From Phycisphaerae bacterium (GTDB lineage Bacteria; Planctomycetota; Phycisphaerae; Phycisphaerales; UBA1924), in contig JAUIHS010000002.1 in assembly GCA_030432255.1 (NCBI GenBank), forward strand, positions 62,001 through 126,000: a stretch of DNA of 64,000 nt, written 5' to 3'. The notes under the pieces are model-generated. The model was not told the DNA's origin, did no database searches, and saw nothing but the letters and a program-made list of their open reading frames with translations. A program made the position numbers and the translations under genes. The number at the start of each line of letters is the position of its first letter. The stretch's first letter is position 1. Shown here in pieces: positions 34,087 to 42,535 of this stretch.

Positions 34087-34104
34087 GTGTTGCCGTTGAT
34101 TATT

Positions 34105-34147
34105 TGGAGGATGAGCGATCGGGGATGAGGGATCAGAGATCAGGGGC
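34105..34147 (+). repeat. Heptamer tandem array
   Basis: Units GATGAGC, GATCGGG, GATGAGG, GATCAGA, GATCAGG on plus. It overlaps the 3' end of the lipoprotein gene, whose stop codon (34133-34135) is inside the array. Confidence 0.7.
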
Positions 34148-35086
34148 GGATGGACCCCGACCCGCTCCACCGCTTCGGGTCCCCGACGACGGGGTCAGCA
34201 CGCGGCCGGGGCTGGCCGTCTCCGGGACGACCCGTCTCGCGGCAAGCAACTCCACGCGTGCCCACTTGTTCGGGTTTGTCGGGTGAGTGGCTGTTGCCGC
34301 GACGACGCCCGCCGACATGTGGTACGGGCGTCGGACCGGGACGGCGTCGAGCGTGCAGCTCAGGGCCGTGCGACCTGAAGCGCTGATCTCCACCGGGACG
34401 CGCAGGCCCGGGCCGAAGTTCGTGTCCACCGGGGTCGCATCCTCGAAGAACGGGGTCACGGCAATGCGGAGGCCCGTCAGGATCGCCAGCAGACTCGGCA
34501 GACGGATGATCCGCTTCATCTGCGATTCCAACTCGCCATTCCCCTGGATGCTCTGCAGAATCGCAACCATCGCGAGGACGCCGCGGACGTACGCGTCCAC
34601 CGCGGCGTCGTCCATGCCCTCGATATCAACCTCGCCTTCCGGGCCGCGCCATGAGAGGGCGGCGACGGCCGCGTCGTGAAAGCCGTTGGCGGCGAGGCTG
34701 GTGGCGAGCCTGCCCTCGGCGTGATCGATGGCGGTGCCGTTCTCGTCGAAGAGTTCGATGTCGATGCGATGGAGGGGAGACTCGTAGGCGCGCTTGCCGC
34801 GGCCTTCGAGCGCGATGGTGGCGCGTGTGGACTCCAGTGCGATCATGACGGGCGGCAGTTGGATGAGGACGTAGCGGACGACCTGCCTCTTGCCGTCGTT
34901 GATGAGCACGCCCATGAGGATGCTGTCGCCCGGTTCCCACCGCACCTGCTCGTCCGCGGGGTCCATGCCGGAGAGGATGGACGGCCCGAGGTCGAAGCCT
35001 CGGGGCTGAACGTGCGTCGTCGTCCCGGTACCGGCACAGCCGGTCAGGATGAGCAGCGTCAGGAGTGAGGGGACGAGCGATCGCAT
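34133..35086 (-). CDS. Lipoprotein of unknown function
   Basis: 317 residues with a lipoprotein signal (SLLTLLILTGC, lipobox LTGC, Cys17), so it should be anchored in a membrane by lipid. The mature part has beta-rich blocks (DSILMGVLINDGKRQVVRYVLIQL) and one long hydrophobic stretch (AYVRGVLAMVAILQSIQ ... LPSLLAILTGLRIAVTPFF), without a known domain. The last 30 residues are Pro/Ser/Gly-rich. The final codons run into a heptamer array, so the C-terminus may have been altered by that repeat. Confidence 0.72.
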   Translation of the reverse strand: MRSLVPSLLTLLILTGCAGTGTTTHVQPRGFDLGPSILSGMDPADEQVRWEPGDSILMGVLINDGKRQVVRYVLIQLPPVMIALESTRATIALEGRGKRAYESPLHRIDIELFDENGTAIDHAEGRLATSLAANGFHDAAVAALSWRGPEGEVDIEGMDDAAVDAYVRGVLAMVAILQSIQGNGELESQMKRIIRLPSLLAILTGLRIAVTPFFEDATPVDTNFGPGLRVPVEISASGRTALSCTLDAVPVRRPYHMSAGVVAATATHPTNPNKWARVELLAARRVVPETASPGRVLTPSSGTRSGGAGRGPSAPDL

Positions 35087-35220
35087 GGGAGTAGTCTACG
35101 CATCCGGGAGGGCAATTCGAAGGCAGGGCCGGAATGCTTGGATGCCGCAGTTTCCCGTTGGTGCCGCGGTCCTGTATGGTTGATGCCCGTCTGGTTTCGA
35201 TCTGCTGGTGGAGGACTTTC

Positions 35221-35664
35221 ATGAAGACGTGGACGGTGTACCTGGCGGGTGAGATTCACTCGGAGTGGCGTGAGGAGATCGCCTCGGCCGCGGAGAAGCG
35301 TGATCTGCCGATTCGCTTTGTGGGTCCGGAGACGGACCACAGTGCCTCGGATGCTGCGGGCGACGTGTTGGGCCCGGAGTCCGACCTCTTCTGGCGCGAT
35401 CACAAGTCCGCGAAGGTCAATGCGATTCGGACACGGACGCTCATCAACGATGCGGATGTCGTTGTCGTGCGTTTCGCCGCGAAGTACCGGGAGTGGAACG
35501 CGTCGTTTGATGCGGGATATGCGGTTGCGAAGGGCAAGCCGCTGATCACGATGCATGACGACGAGTGGCGTCACTCGCTGAAGGAAGTGGACGCCGCGGC
35601 TCTTGCGGTTGCCGAGACTGCGGAGCAGGTGGTTGAGGTGCTTTCGTATGTGGTTCGGCATTAG
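35221..35664 (+). CDS. YtoQ-family protein
   Basis: 147 residues from the ATG at 35221 with GGTGGAGG upstream. The sequence matches the B. subtilis YtoQ family closely in pattern: VYLAGEIHSEWREEI, FVGPETDHSASD, LINDADVVVVRFAAKYREWNASFDAGYAVAKGKPLI. The fold resembles nucleoside 2-deoxyribosyltransferases, but the biochemical role is not established. Its last two codons and stop (CGG CAT TAG) read straight into a GGCATTA heptamer array. Confidence 0.9.
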   Translation: MKTWTVYLAGEIHSEWREEIASAAEKRDLPIRFVGPETDHSASDAAGDVLGPESDLFWRDHKSAKVNAIRTRTLINDADVVVVRFAAKYREWNASFDAGYAVAKGKPLITMHDDEWRHSLKEVDAAALAVAETAEQVVEVLSYVVRH

Positions 35665-35728
35665 GCACCAGGCACCAGGCAATCGGGGCTGATGCCCTTG
35701 GCGTTCCTTTGAGGAGCTTCCGCTCCGT
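35656..35728 (+). repeat. Half composite element at the ytoQ-like 3' end
   Basis: GGCATTA, GGCACCA, GGCACCA, GGCAATC, then a core GCCCTTGGCG ... GAGGAGCTTCCGCTCC. It has a single arm, with no inverted partner. Confidence 0.65.
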
Positions 35729-35764
35729 TGGGCTGAGATTGGTTTCTGTCTCTTGGAGTTGGTG

Positions 35765-36070
35765 ATGAGCGACGTGACGTTTCGTGACTTTCAGGCCTTG
35801 ATTCAGCGACGGTATTCGGAGACGGATGCGGCTCGGGGAACGCCGGGCACGTTCATGTGGTTGATCGAGGAGATTGGTGAGCTGGCGACATCACTGCATG
35901 AGTGCGCGCCCGGGAAGTCGCCGACGCCGGAGGAGCGGCACAACCTCGAAGAGGAGTTCGCCGACGTGATCGCCTGGCTCACGACCCTCGCGAACATCAA
36001 CGGCGTCGATCTGACGAGTGCGCTGACGAAGTACACGGACGAGGAGCGGGTGAAAGGGGTGAAAGATTAG
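35765..36070 (+). CDS. MazG-like nucleotide pyrophosphohydrolase domain protein
   Basis: 101 residues from the ATG at 35765 (GGAG 6 bases upstream). The all-alpha NTP-PPase metal motif is visible: EEIGELATSLHE and, after a loop, EEEFADVIAWL (ExxE ... ExxD pattern). Small MazG proteins hydrolyse non-canonical NTPs or dNTPs to the monophosphate as housecleaning enzymes. It lies 100 bases after the YtoQ gene in the same direction. Its stop (36068-36070) is inside the first heptamer of the next element. Confidence 0.88.
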   Translation: MSDVTFRDFQALIQRRYSETDAARGTPGTFMWLIEEIGELATSLHECAPGKSPTPEERHNLEEEFADVIAWLTTLANINGVDLTSALTKYTDEERVKGVKD

Positions 36071-36317
36071 GCATTCGGCATTTGGCATTGAGGCATTGGG
36101 TGGGCAATAGGCAGCCGGCAATTGGCAATCGGGGTGGAGCGCCTTCGGCGAATGACATGAGGAGCTGCCGCTCCATGAGAGGGGGCCACCTCACCCGTCA
36201 GAGCGGAAGCTCCTCAAGATCCTTCACCGAAGGTGATCAAACCCGGATGCCAATTGCCGATTGCCGATTGCCCACCCAATGCCTCAATGCCGAATGCCTA
36301 ATGCCTAATGCCTAATC
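36066..36317 (+). repeat. Complete composite element: 250-bp inverted repeat of heptamers and palindromes
   Basis: Left arm 36067-36174: GGCATTC, GGCATTT, GGCATTG, A, GGCATTG, GGTGGGCAATAGG..., then GGAGCGCCTTCGGCG ... GAGGAGCTGCCGCTCC. Right arm 36200-36317 is the same in reverse order and inverted, including the GGTGGGCAATCGGCAATCGG part. The stop codons of both converging genes (MazG-like and DUF1501) are made by terminal heptamers. This is the clearest copy in the window. Confidence 0.85.
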
Positions 36318-37604
36318 AAGCACTTTCGCCGCGCGGTAGCGCTTGCCGAGGACGTCCTGGTGATTCGCGCCCATCCAGCCGTCGAGGATGCCGGCGTACA
36401 CCGTGCGGAAGTCGATGCCGAAGCGGAGGTCGCCGTTGTCGAGGTTCGTCAGCGACGGGTGACGACCCACGATGCCTGAGCGCACCATCGGGCCCGTCAG
36501 GAACATCGGCGCCGCCGTGCCGTGATCAGTCCCGCCCGATCCGTTCTGCGCCACGCGCCGGCCGAACTCGGAGAAGGTCATGGTCAGGACGCGGCCGTCG
36601 TTCCGGTGCGCCTTCAGATCCTTGTAGAACGCATTGATCGCCTCGGCCCACTGGTTCAGCAGGTTGGCGTGTCCACCGTTCGTGCCGCCCTGGCCGGCGT
36701 GCGTGTCGAAGCCGGACATCGCCACGTAATAGACGCGCGTCTCCAGACCGGCGCGAATCATCGAACTGACCATCTGCAACTGACGACCGAGACCGCTGCG
36801 AGGGAAGCCGACGAGCGGGTTCTGGCCAACCGCATCGCGGATCTGCGCGCTGGCGACACGCGCATCGAGTGCGGTGCGCAGCAGGAACGCTTCGTTGGAG
36901 TCCGTCTCGGCAGGGACGTGATCCTCGTCGCCGGTGAGCGTCATGTAGGGATCCGTCAGCGACTCGTGCAGATCGTGGCCGGTCCAGCGGAAGAGATCCT
37001 CGTCCTCGAAACTGATCGGCTTGTACTTGCGGCCCGTCATCGCCAGCGGAGACGTGCGACCCACCGCAATGCCGGAATGGCCCGAGCACCCCTCCGGGGC
37101 GCCGCCGCATGTGTTGTCGAAGTACCGACCCAGCCAGCCGTCGCCGATGCCGGACGTTTCGCCCGTGTGCCAGATGTCCATCGACTTGAAGTGCGAACGG
37201 TTCGGGTTCGGATAACCCACACCCTGTACAACAGTCATCAGACCCTCGTCATACAACTCCTTCACGCCCGCCAGGCGCGGGTGCAGGCCGATGCCTTCCT
37301 TCTGCGACAACTGGAGGACCTCGTTCTCCGGAATGGCGATGCCGCGGCGGACGTTGTAGTACGCCGGATCACCATAGGGCACAACGGTATTGAGACCGTC
37401 ATTGCCACCGCCAAGCTGGATGACAACCAGCACGTGGTCCTCGGGAACCCCCGCCTGTGAGGAGAGCAGCGCGCTGTTGGTGTTCACCATGCCCGCGGCG
37501 GACTTCTGAATGAAGTACGGCACGGTGGCCGCCGCCGAAGCAAAGGTCAGGCCGTGGTGCAGAAACGCGCGTCGTGTGTACTTGGGCATGAACGGACCCG
37601 CCAT
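36312..37604 (-). CDS. DUF1501 protein, Tat-exported
   Basis: About 430 residues. Twin-arginine signal (TRRAFLHHG then a hydrophobic stretch). The sulfatase/alkaline-phosphatase-like DUF1501 fold is indicated by VVIQLGGGNDGLNTVVPYGD, SHFKSMDIWHTG, FDTHAGQ and TFSEFGRRVAQNGSGGTDHGTAAP, whose Asp/His residues suit a binuclear metal site. Planctomycetes often pair DUF1501 with DUF1800 or DUF1549; here DUF1800 lies 22 bases upstream. Substrate unknown. The start ATG is 37604 or 37589; neither has a strong ribosome-binding site. Confidence 0.9.
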   Translation of the reverse strand: MAGPFMPKYTRRAFLHHGLTFASAAATVPYFIQKSAAGMVNTNSALLSSQAGVPEDHVLVVIQLGGGNDGLNTVVPYGDPAYYNVRRGIAIPENEVLQLSQKEGIGLHPRLAGVKELYDEGLMTVVQGVGYPNPNRSHFKSMDIWHTGETSGIGDGWLGRYFDNTCGGAPEGCSGHSGIAVGRTSPLAMTGRKYKPISFEDEDLFRWTGHDLHESLTDPYMTLTGDEDHVPAETDSNEAFLLRTALDARVASAQIRDAVGQNPLVGFPRSGLGRQLQMVSSMIRAGLETRVYYVAMSGFDTHAGQGGTNGGHANLLNQWAEAINAFYKDLKAHRNDGRVLTMTFSEFGRRVAQNGSGGTDHGTAAPMFLTGPMVRSGIVGRHPSLTNLDNGDLRFGIDFRTVYAGILDGWMGANHQDVLGKRYRAAKVLD

Positions 37605-37626
37605 CAAGGGGAACGAGAAAGGAAAG

Positions 37627-39168
37627 TCAGCAGAGCTGGTACTCGGGGATCGCGGCGATCAGGGCGAGCGTTCCCACCAGCACCTGCGGAGTGGGGCGGC
37701 CGCCATTCTCGTTGATGAAGTCAACGAGGGTCTTTGTCTGTGCGTGCCGGGGTGAACGGCCGAGCGTGAAGCGGAGCAGGTAGTCGACGACCCGCTGCGG
37801 GTCGCGATCCGCGCCGGGTTCGGTCCGCCCGAGATCGCTGAGCAGGTGCGTGGGGTCGTAGCGATCGACGGAAGACAGCGGCGCGTACCCACTTGGCGTT
37901 CTGCCGGTGAGCAGAAAGCTCATGATGTTCTGTCGAACGTACAGCGTGGACGTGTTGACCCACGTTCGACCCCCCTCCCACCCCTTGACGTTGGGCGGAT
38001 AGAAGAGGTTCTGCCCCATCAGGTCCAGGCCATCCATCAGGATCGACAGGTCGCGCACCGGCGTGTTCAGCGAGCGGACAGCGCCCACGATGAGCTGGAC
38101 GGGTGACTTGATCTGGGTCGCCGCGATCTGCGGCGCGTAGAAGTGACGCGACAGGAAGAGCTTGCGGAGGAGAGGGCGGAGGTCATAGTCGGCGGCTCGC
38201 AGGGTGGATGCGAGTTGATTGATCACGGACGTTGCGGCCCGATGCCTCGGATCACGTCGATCCTCGGGGATATCCGCCACGAAGTAGCGATAGAGCTTCG
38301 TGCAGATGAACTCGGCGCAGTTTTTCTGACCGAGCAGAATGCGCACGAAACCGTCGCCGTCGAATGTGCCGCGCTTGCCGAGAATGCGCTTCTGCCCCGG
38401 GTCGTGACGCTGTTCCATGAAGCGGAACTCGTTGTACTCATAGGTGTACCCCGTGAGTGCGCGGGCGCCTTCCTTGATGTCGTTCTCCGTGTAGGCGCCT
38501 TCGCCGAGGCTGAAGAGTTCCATGATCTCGCGGGCGAGGTTTTCGTTGGGGCTGCCGCGGCGGTTCTGATCATTATCGAGGTACGCGAGCATGGCGGGAT
38601 CACGGATGAGCGCCATGAGCAGTTCACCGAAGTTCCGCATACCGAGACGCCTGAACATCTGGTTCTGCATGAACATGTGATACGAGTTTTCGATGGTGCG
38701 ATAGCTGGTTGCGAAATGGCCGTGCCAGAAGAGTGTCATTTTCTCTTCAAGCGGGCGTGGCGTTTCGATCATGCGCGTGAGCCACCAGCGCTGGATATCG
38801 CGGATCTGTCGTCGGTCCTGTCGCTGGCGCATCTGGCGTCGTCGCCGGATCTCGGCGAGGGCGTTCTCGTCCTGGTTGCGTCGTGCGAGTCTTGCCTGGC
38901 GCTGCTCCTCTTCGGAGGGCGGCTGCATGATGTCGCTCTCGAAGGAGTTGCGTACCGGCTGGTCGGGATCTTCGACTTCTTCGACGTTGAGGAGGTAGTC
39001 GACGGCGCGGGCGGGCCCCCACTCGGTCAACGTCCGAATCTGAGCCGGGGTGCCACCGAAGCCAGCTCGCCACAGCAGGTGTCGGGCCTGGTCGTAGCCG
39101 AAGTCCGCCGGCGAGATCGCCTGGGTGGAGGTCGTCAGCGTGTCGAGATCCTGAGCCTGAGGTGGCAT
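37627..39168 (-). CDS. DUF1800 protein
   Basis: 513 residues from the ATG at 39168 (GAGGAGA 8 bases upstream). DUF1800 hallmarks are present: HLLWRAGFGGTPAQI near the start, MTLFWHGHFATS, YLDNDQNRRGSPNENLAREIMELFSLGEG and the late PPNVKGWEGGRTWVNTSTL. The long basic stretch of about residues 75-115 (RRRRQMRQRQDRRQIRD) is unusual. No clear signal peptide is seen. It is upstream of, and probably in one operon with, DUF1501. The biochemical role is unknown in the family. Confidence 0.9.
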   Translation of the reverse strand: MPPQAQDLDTLTTSTQAISPADFGYDQARHLLWRAGFGGTPAQIRTLTEWGPARAVDYLLNVEEVEDPDQPVRNSFESDIMQPPSEEEQRQARLARRNQDENALAEIRRRRQMRQRQDRRQIRDIQRWWLTRMIETPRPLEEKMTLFWHGHFATSYRTIENSYHMFMQNQMFRRLGMRNFGELLMALIRDPAMLAYLDNDQNRRGSPNENLAREIMELFSLGEGAYTENDIKEGARALTGYTYEYNEFRFMEQRHDPGQKRILGKRGTFDGDGFVRILLGQKNCAEFICTKLYRYFVADIPEDRRDPRHRAATSVINQLASTLRAADYDLRPLLRKLFLSRHFYAPQIAATQIKSPVQLIVGAVRSLNTPVRDLSILMDGLDLMGQNLFYPPNVKGWEGGRTWVNTSTLYVRQNIMSFLLTGRTPSGYAPLSSVDRYDPTHLLSDLGRTEPGADRDPQRVVDYLLRFTLGRSPRHAQTKTLVDFINENGGRPTPQVLVGTLALIAAIPEYQLC

Positions 39169-39311
39169 GGACGCTTTCTCCTCATGCCGTCCATCGGACG
39201 AACGGCCTGCTGCACATGACGCGAAACGGACCGGATCACCGGCCATTGCAGAGATTCGGAGGTTTGTTCTTAGATTAGCGGAGGAGCAGAGAGTTCCGAA
39301 GGAAGAAGGGC

Positions 39312-39490
39312 GGGAATCGGGAATGATCGGGAACCGGGAGTCGGGGCGGAGCGCCTTCGGCGTGCCTCTGAAGAGCTGCCGCTCCAATGGGGTCATGCGG
39401 GAACCTGAATCACAATGGAGCGGCAGCTCCTCCATGCGACGCCGAACGCGCTCAACCCCGATTCCCGGTTCCCGTTCCCCGACTCCCTAG
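39312..39490 (+). repeat. Complete composite element with different heptamer
   Basis: Left: GGGAATC, GGGAATG, ATCGGGAACC, GGGAGTC, then GGAGCGCCTTCGGCG (39348-39362) ... GAGCTGCCGCTCC. Right arm inverted: GGAGCGGCAGCTC (39417-39429) ... CGCCGAACGCG, then CCCCGATTCCCGGTTCCCG. Unlike the other copies it lies between divergent genes, 9 bases before the thioesterase ATG. 39169-39311 shows nothing else clear. Confidence 0.78.
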
Positions 39491-39499
39491 AATGACCCC

Positions 39500-39871
39500 A
39501 TGAAACCCCCTTCCGATCTTCCTGCGATCCGGGTCGTCATGATGCCGCGGGACACGAATCCCCAGGGCAGCATCTTCGGCGGCGTGCTCCTGTCGCTGAT
39601 TGACCAGGCGGCGTACGTCGAAGCGCGTCGGCAGGCCGAGCACAGCTATGGGACGGTGGCGATGAACGGGGTCGAGTTTCACAAGCCGGTCTTTGTCGGT
39701 GACGTCCTGAGCCTGTGGGCCGAGACGACCCGCATCGGCCGCACGTCCATCGCCGTGCACGTCAAGGTGCACACCATGCATCCGGGCGGCGACGAAACCA
39801 AGGTCACCGAGGCGGACGTCACGCTCGTCGCCATCGACGCCCGCGGCCGCCCGGTGCCAGTGCTGGGGTAG
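39500..39871 (+). CDS. Acyl-CoA thioesterase, hotdog fold (YciA type)
   Basis: 123 residues with a single hotdog domain. Family motifs: RVVMMPRDTNPQGSIFGGVLLSLIDQAAYVEA (the catalytic Asp in the long helix region) and VEFHKPVFVGDVLSLWAETTRIGRTSI. YciA/BFIT-like enzymes hydrolyse acyl-CoA esters to free CoA. Cytoplasmic. The stop codon (TAG) is the start of the next heptamer array. Start site: the first ATG directly after the composite element, so its leader is made of that element. Confidence 0.92.
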   Translation: MKPPSDLPAIRVVMMPRDTNPQGSIFGGVLLSLIDQAAYVEARRQAEHSYGTVAMNGVEFHKPVFVGDVLSLWAETTRIGRTSIAVHVKVHTMHPGGDETKVTEADVTLVAIDARGRPVPVLG

Positions 39872-40022
39872 GCATTCGGCATTCGGGGTGGAGCGCCTTC
39901 GGCGGAAGTTGAGGAGCTTCCGCTCCGTCGTGTTTGTTCAGACCCTTCGAATGCCATAGCAGCCCGTTGAAGAACGGGCTGTAGAGCAGGAGAGCGGGAG
40001 AGCAGTGGACCAGAGAGCAGGA
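39869..40022 (+). repeat. Half composite element plus hairpin and second array
   Basis: GGCATTC, GGCATTC, then GGAGCGCCTTCGGCG ... GAGGAGCTTCCGCTCC (to 39935). Further on are a perfect hairpin AGCCCGTT-GAAG-AACGGGCT (39961-39980) and an array of GAGCAGG/GAGAGCG units to 40022. Confidence 0.65.
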
Positions 40023-40047
40023 GTGCCGAATCTCCTATCCTCCCCTC

Positions 40048-40563
40048 ATGCAAGCCATCTTCCTTGCCGTGCTCGCCGGACTCTGCTGGGGTGTCGGTGA
40101 ACTGTTCACGATGTCCGTTCTTCATTCCAAGGAGGTCGGGCCCATCACCGCCATTGTCGTGCGTTCGACGGTCGCGCTGCCAGTGCTCTGGATCGCCTGG
40201 TGGATCACGGTCAGCGTGCTCAAGACCGAACGCGCCGACTGGTATCGCGAAGTGTCGACGGGAACGATCCTCAAGCTGACGCTCGGGTCGGGGCTCATCG
40301 CGGGTGCCGCGGCGATGATCTGCTTCTACGCCGCTCTGAGTGTCGGCGAGATCTCGCGCATCAAGCCCATCGCCTTCACGCTCGCTCCGGCGACGGCCGT
40401 CCTGCTGGGTTGGCTGGTCCTCGGCGAGTCGATGACGCCCCGGAAGATGATTGCGGTGGCGATGATCCTGGCGGGAGTGGTGTTGTTGACGGGGAGCGGG
40501 AAGGGGTCGGCGTCGGGCGCCGGGCAACCAGCAGCCGATGATGTTGCGGCGCGACCTGAGTGA
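40048..40563 (+). CDS. Half-size EamA/DMT-type transporter
   Basis: 171 residues with five predicted membrane helices, i.e. one EamA unit rather than the usual two (about 300 residues). Typical features: LAGLCWGVGELFTM at the start, the ISRIKPIAFTLAPATAVLLGWLVLGESMTPRKMIAVAMILAGVVLL block. Single-unit DMT proteins act as homo- or heterodimers. Substrate unknown. It converges with the ECF sigma gene. Confidence 0.88.
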   Translation: MQAIFLAVLAGLCWGVGELFTMSVLHSKEVGPITAIVVRSTVALPVLWIAWWITVSVLKTERADWYREVSTGTILKLTLGSGLIAGAAAMICFYAALSVGEISRIKPIAFTLAPATAVLLGWLVLGESMTPRKMIAVAMILAGVVLLTGSGKGSASGAGQPAADDVAARPE

Positions 40564-40603
40564 TCTGGAGAACGTATTGATTGGCATCGGAAGGCACATT
40601 CCC

Positions 40604-40664
40604 GGATGCCGATTGCCCACCCAATGCCTCAATGCCTCAATGCCTCAATGCCGAATGCCGAACC
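40604..40664 (-). repeat. Heptamer/octamer array at the sigma-factor 3' end
   Basis: On plus: AATGCCTC three times, then AATGCCG twice, with CCGATTGCCCACCC before it (the same string as in the right arm of the 36066 element). It ends 3 bases before the sigma-factor stop codon. Confidence 0.7.
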
Positions 40665-40666
40665 AC

Positions 40667-41281
40667 CTACTCCGGCGCTCGCTCGACTTCCCTGCCCAGC
40701 CACGCCTTCGCGAACGCCCAGTCGCGTTCCACTGTCGCCAGTGAGATGTCCAGCGCCTTGGCGATGTCTTTCATCTCCAGACCCCACACCACCCGCAGCT
40801 TCACGACGTCCGCCTTGCGCGCGTCCATCTCCTGCAGACGGTCCAGCGCATCAACCAGGCCGTCCAGGTCAATGACCTCGGAGTCGCCCGAGTGGGCGCT
40901 CGCGGCGGCCTGCGGATCCGCGAATGACAGGGTCACCCGCTGCGCTCCCCCACCTCGACGCAGGGCCAGGCGCCGACGCTGATAGTCGATCAGCACGCGG
41001 AGCATGATTCGCGTGGCAAGTGCAAAGAACTGTTCGTGATTGTCGATCTTCTTCCGCTGGAGGATCAGCTTCATGAAGGATTCGTTGACGAGCGCGGCGG
41101 GCTCCAGTGTGACCCCCGGGAGGCCCCGCCCGAATCGTTCGGACATGTGCCGCTCGGCGACACGCTGGAGGTCGGCATAGACCCGTTCCATGAGGTCATC
41201 GAGCGCGCCGTCTTCACCCTCGTGGACCTTCTCAAGGAGGAGCGTGATGTCGCCGGGTGGGGAGGACATGTGAGTTGCCAT
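40667..41281 (-). CDS. ECF RNA polymerase sigma factor, planctomycete type (Sigma70_ECF)
   Basis: 204 residues. Region 2 (LTLEPAALVNESFMKLI ... FFALATRIMLRVLIDYQRRRLA) and region 4 (VVKLRVVWGLEMKDIAKALDISLATVERDWAFAKAWL) are visible. The wording matches PF07638, a group expanded in planctomycetes and acidobacteria and often tied to Ser/Thr kinases. No anti-sigma factor is next to it. A kinase gene lies 12 kb away at 53422, too far to claim a link. The start is the ATG at 41281; a second ATG at 41269 is possible. Confidence 0.92.
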   Translation of the reverse strand: MATHMSSPPGDITLLLEKVHEGEDGALDDLMERVYADLQRVAERHMSERFGRGLPGVTLEPAALVNESFMKLILQRKKIDNHEQFFALATRIMLRVLIDYQRRRLALRRGGGAQRVTLSFADPQAAASAHSGDSEVIDLDGLVDALDRLQEMDARKADVVKLRVVWGLEMKDIAKALDISLATVERDWAFAKAWLGREVERAPE

Positions 41282-41481
41282 TGTATGGGGTGCTCCCCTT
41301 CCGGGATCGGGGAATCAGAAGTCGGGAATCGTCGAATCCCCCGCCAACCCGTGAGTATGTTGGGAGTTCGAGGCGTCGGGTTCCATGAACATGCGTCATC
41401 GGCGCGATTGATTGCCCGTCGCGACGCTCGATTCAGCGCGTTTTCTGAGCCCCCGAGCTCGACCCGGACGATGCACTCTCT

Positions 41482-42399
41482 ATGTCCACCCAGCGTGCGC
41501 GCTCGATTCCGGCGGAACTCCTCTCCCGATGTGATCCCGGGTGGCTGTTCCTCCTGACCGGTATCGCGCTCATCGCCGCCGTGGTCATCCTCCCCGCTCG
41601 CGATGATCTCGACCAGGCCGAGTGGATGCGGGACCAGATCCTCGCCGAGGAGGCGTATCGCGGCGAGCAACTCGCCCGCCATTCCAACCTCCTTCAGTCC
41701 CTGCAGGCCGAGGATCCCAAGGTCGTCCGCTGGCTGGCCGCCTCGCAGCTCAACATGGCGATTGAAGGCCATGACGTGCTGCCCGCCGCCGCGATGCCTC
41801 GGGGGACCCGGCGCGAGGCGGACGTCTTTGAGATGCTCAACCCGGTGTATGACGCTCCGGCGTCTCCGAGCCCGCCTGACTCACTGCTTCATCGCCTGGC
41901 CGTGGATGAACGGGCTCGCCTGTGGGTCGTACTCGGCGGGGCGATGTGCATTTTCTACGGTCTCCTGCCCGCCGCCGCCGCCCGCACCCGCAGTGTTGAC
42001 ACTCCCGAGGACCGGGTGAGCGAAGACGATTGGGAAGGCGCTGAGTGGGACGAGGAGGAGTTCGATAACAACGCAGACGCCGAATGGGACGAGGAAGACG
42101 AGGCGGAAGACGAAGACGAGGACGCCGCGGCTGAAGACGAATGGGACGACGCCGAGGCAGACGCTGAGTCGCCGGTCGATGTCGAGACCGAGGTCGTCGA
42201 AGAAGACGAGGAGTCGGACGTCGACGACGAAGAGGAATGGGAATGGGTCGAGGAGGGGGACGCGGACGCCGAGGCCGAAGCCGAAGAGGAATGGGACGAT
42301 GAAGCCGGGGATGACCCCGAGGCTGACGCCGCGGCTGATGACTCCGACGAACTCGAAGACGACGACGGCGAGTGGTCCGATAAGACTTTGTTTGGGTGA
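41482..42399 (+). CDS. Two-helix membrane protein with long acidic tail
   Basis: 305 residues. Two membrane helices (PGWLFLLTGIALIAAVVILP and ARLWVVLGGAMCIFYGLLPAAAA) enclose a loop of about 115 residues outside the cytoplasm. The C-terminal 130 residues are almost entirely Asp/Glu/Ala with Trp at intervals (EWDEED, EWDDAE). The acidic tail would be cytoplasmic if the two-helix reading is right. No known family. Confidence 0.72.
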   Translation: MSTQRARSIPAELLSRCDPGWLFLLTGIALIAAVVILPARDDLDQAEWMRDQILAEEAYRGEQLARHSNLLQSLQAEDPKVVRWLAASQLNMAIEGHDVLPAAAMPRGTRREADVFEMLNPVYDAPASPSPPDSLLHRLAVDERARLWVVLGGAMCIFYGLLPAAAARTRSVDTPEDRVSEDDWEGAEWDEEEFDNNADAEWDEEDEAEDEDEDAAAEDEWDDAEADAESPVDVETEVVEEDEESDVDDEEEWEWVEEGDADAEAEAEEEWDDEAGDDPEADAAADDSDELEDDDGEWSDKTLFG

Positions 42400-42535
42400 T
42401 CCGGCACATGCTGCCCGGTTTCGCTGGCCGATGAGCAGGTATCGGGCAAGCCTCGTCGTGATGGAGCGTTGAGCGGCGGGTTGAGGCGAGCGTTCTCGCC
42501 TTTCCGATTGCGATCGCGTACAGTCGAGCACCGTC

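Noticed and set aside
36066-36317. CRISPR array
   Set aside because: Repeats are 7 bp without unique spacers, and there are no cas genes in the window.
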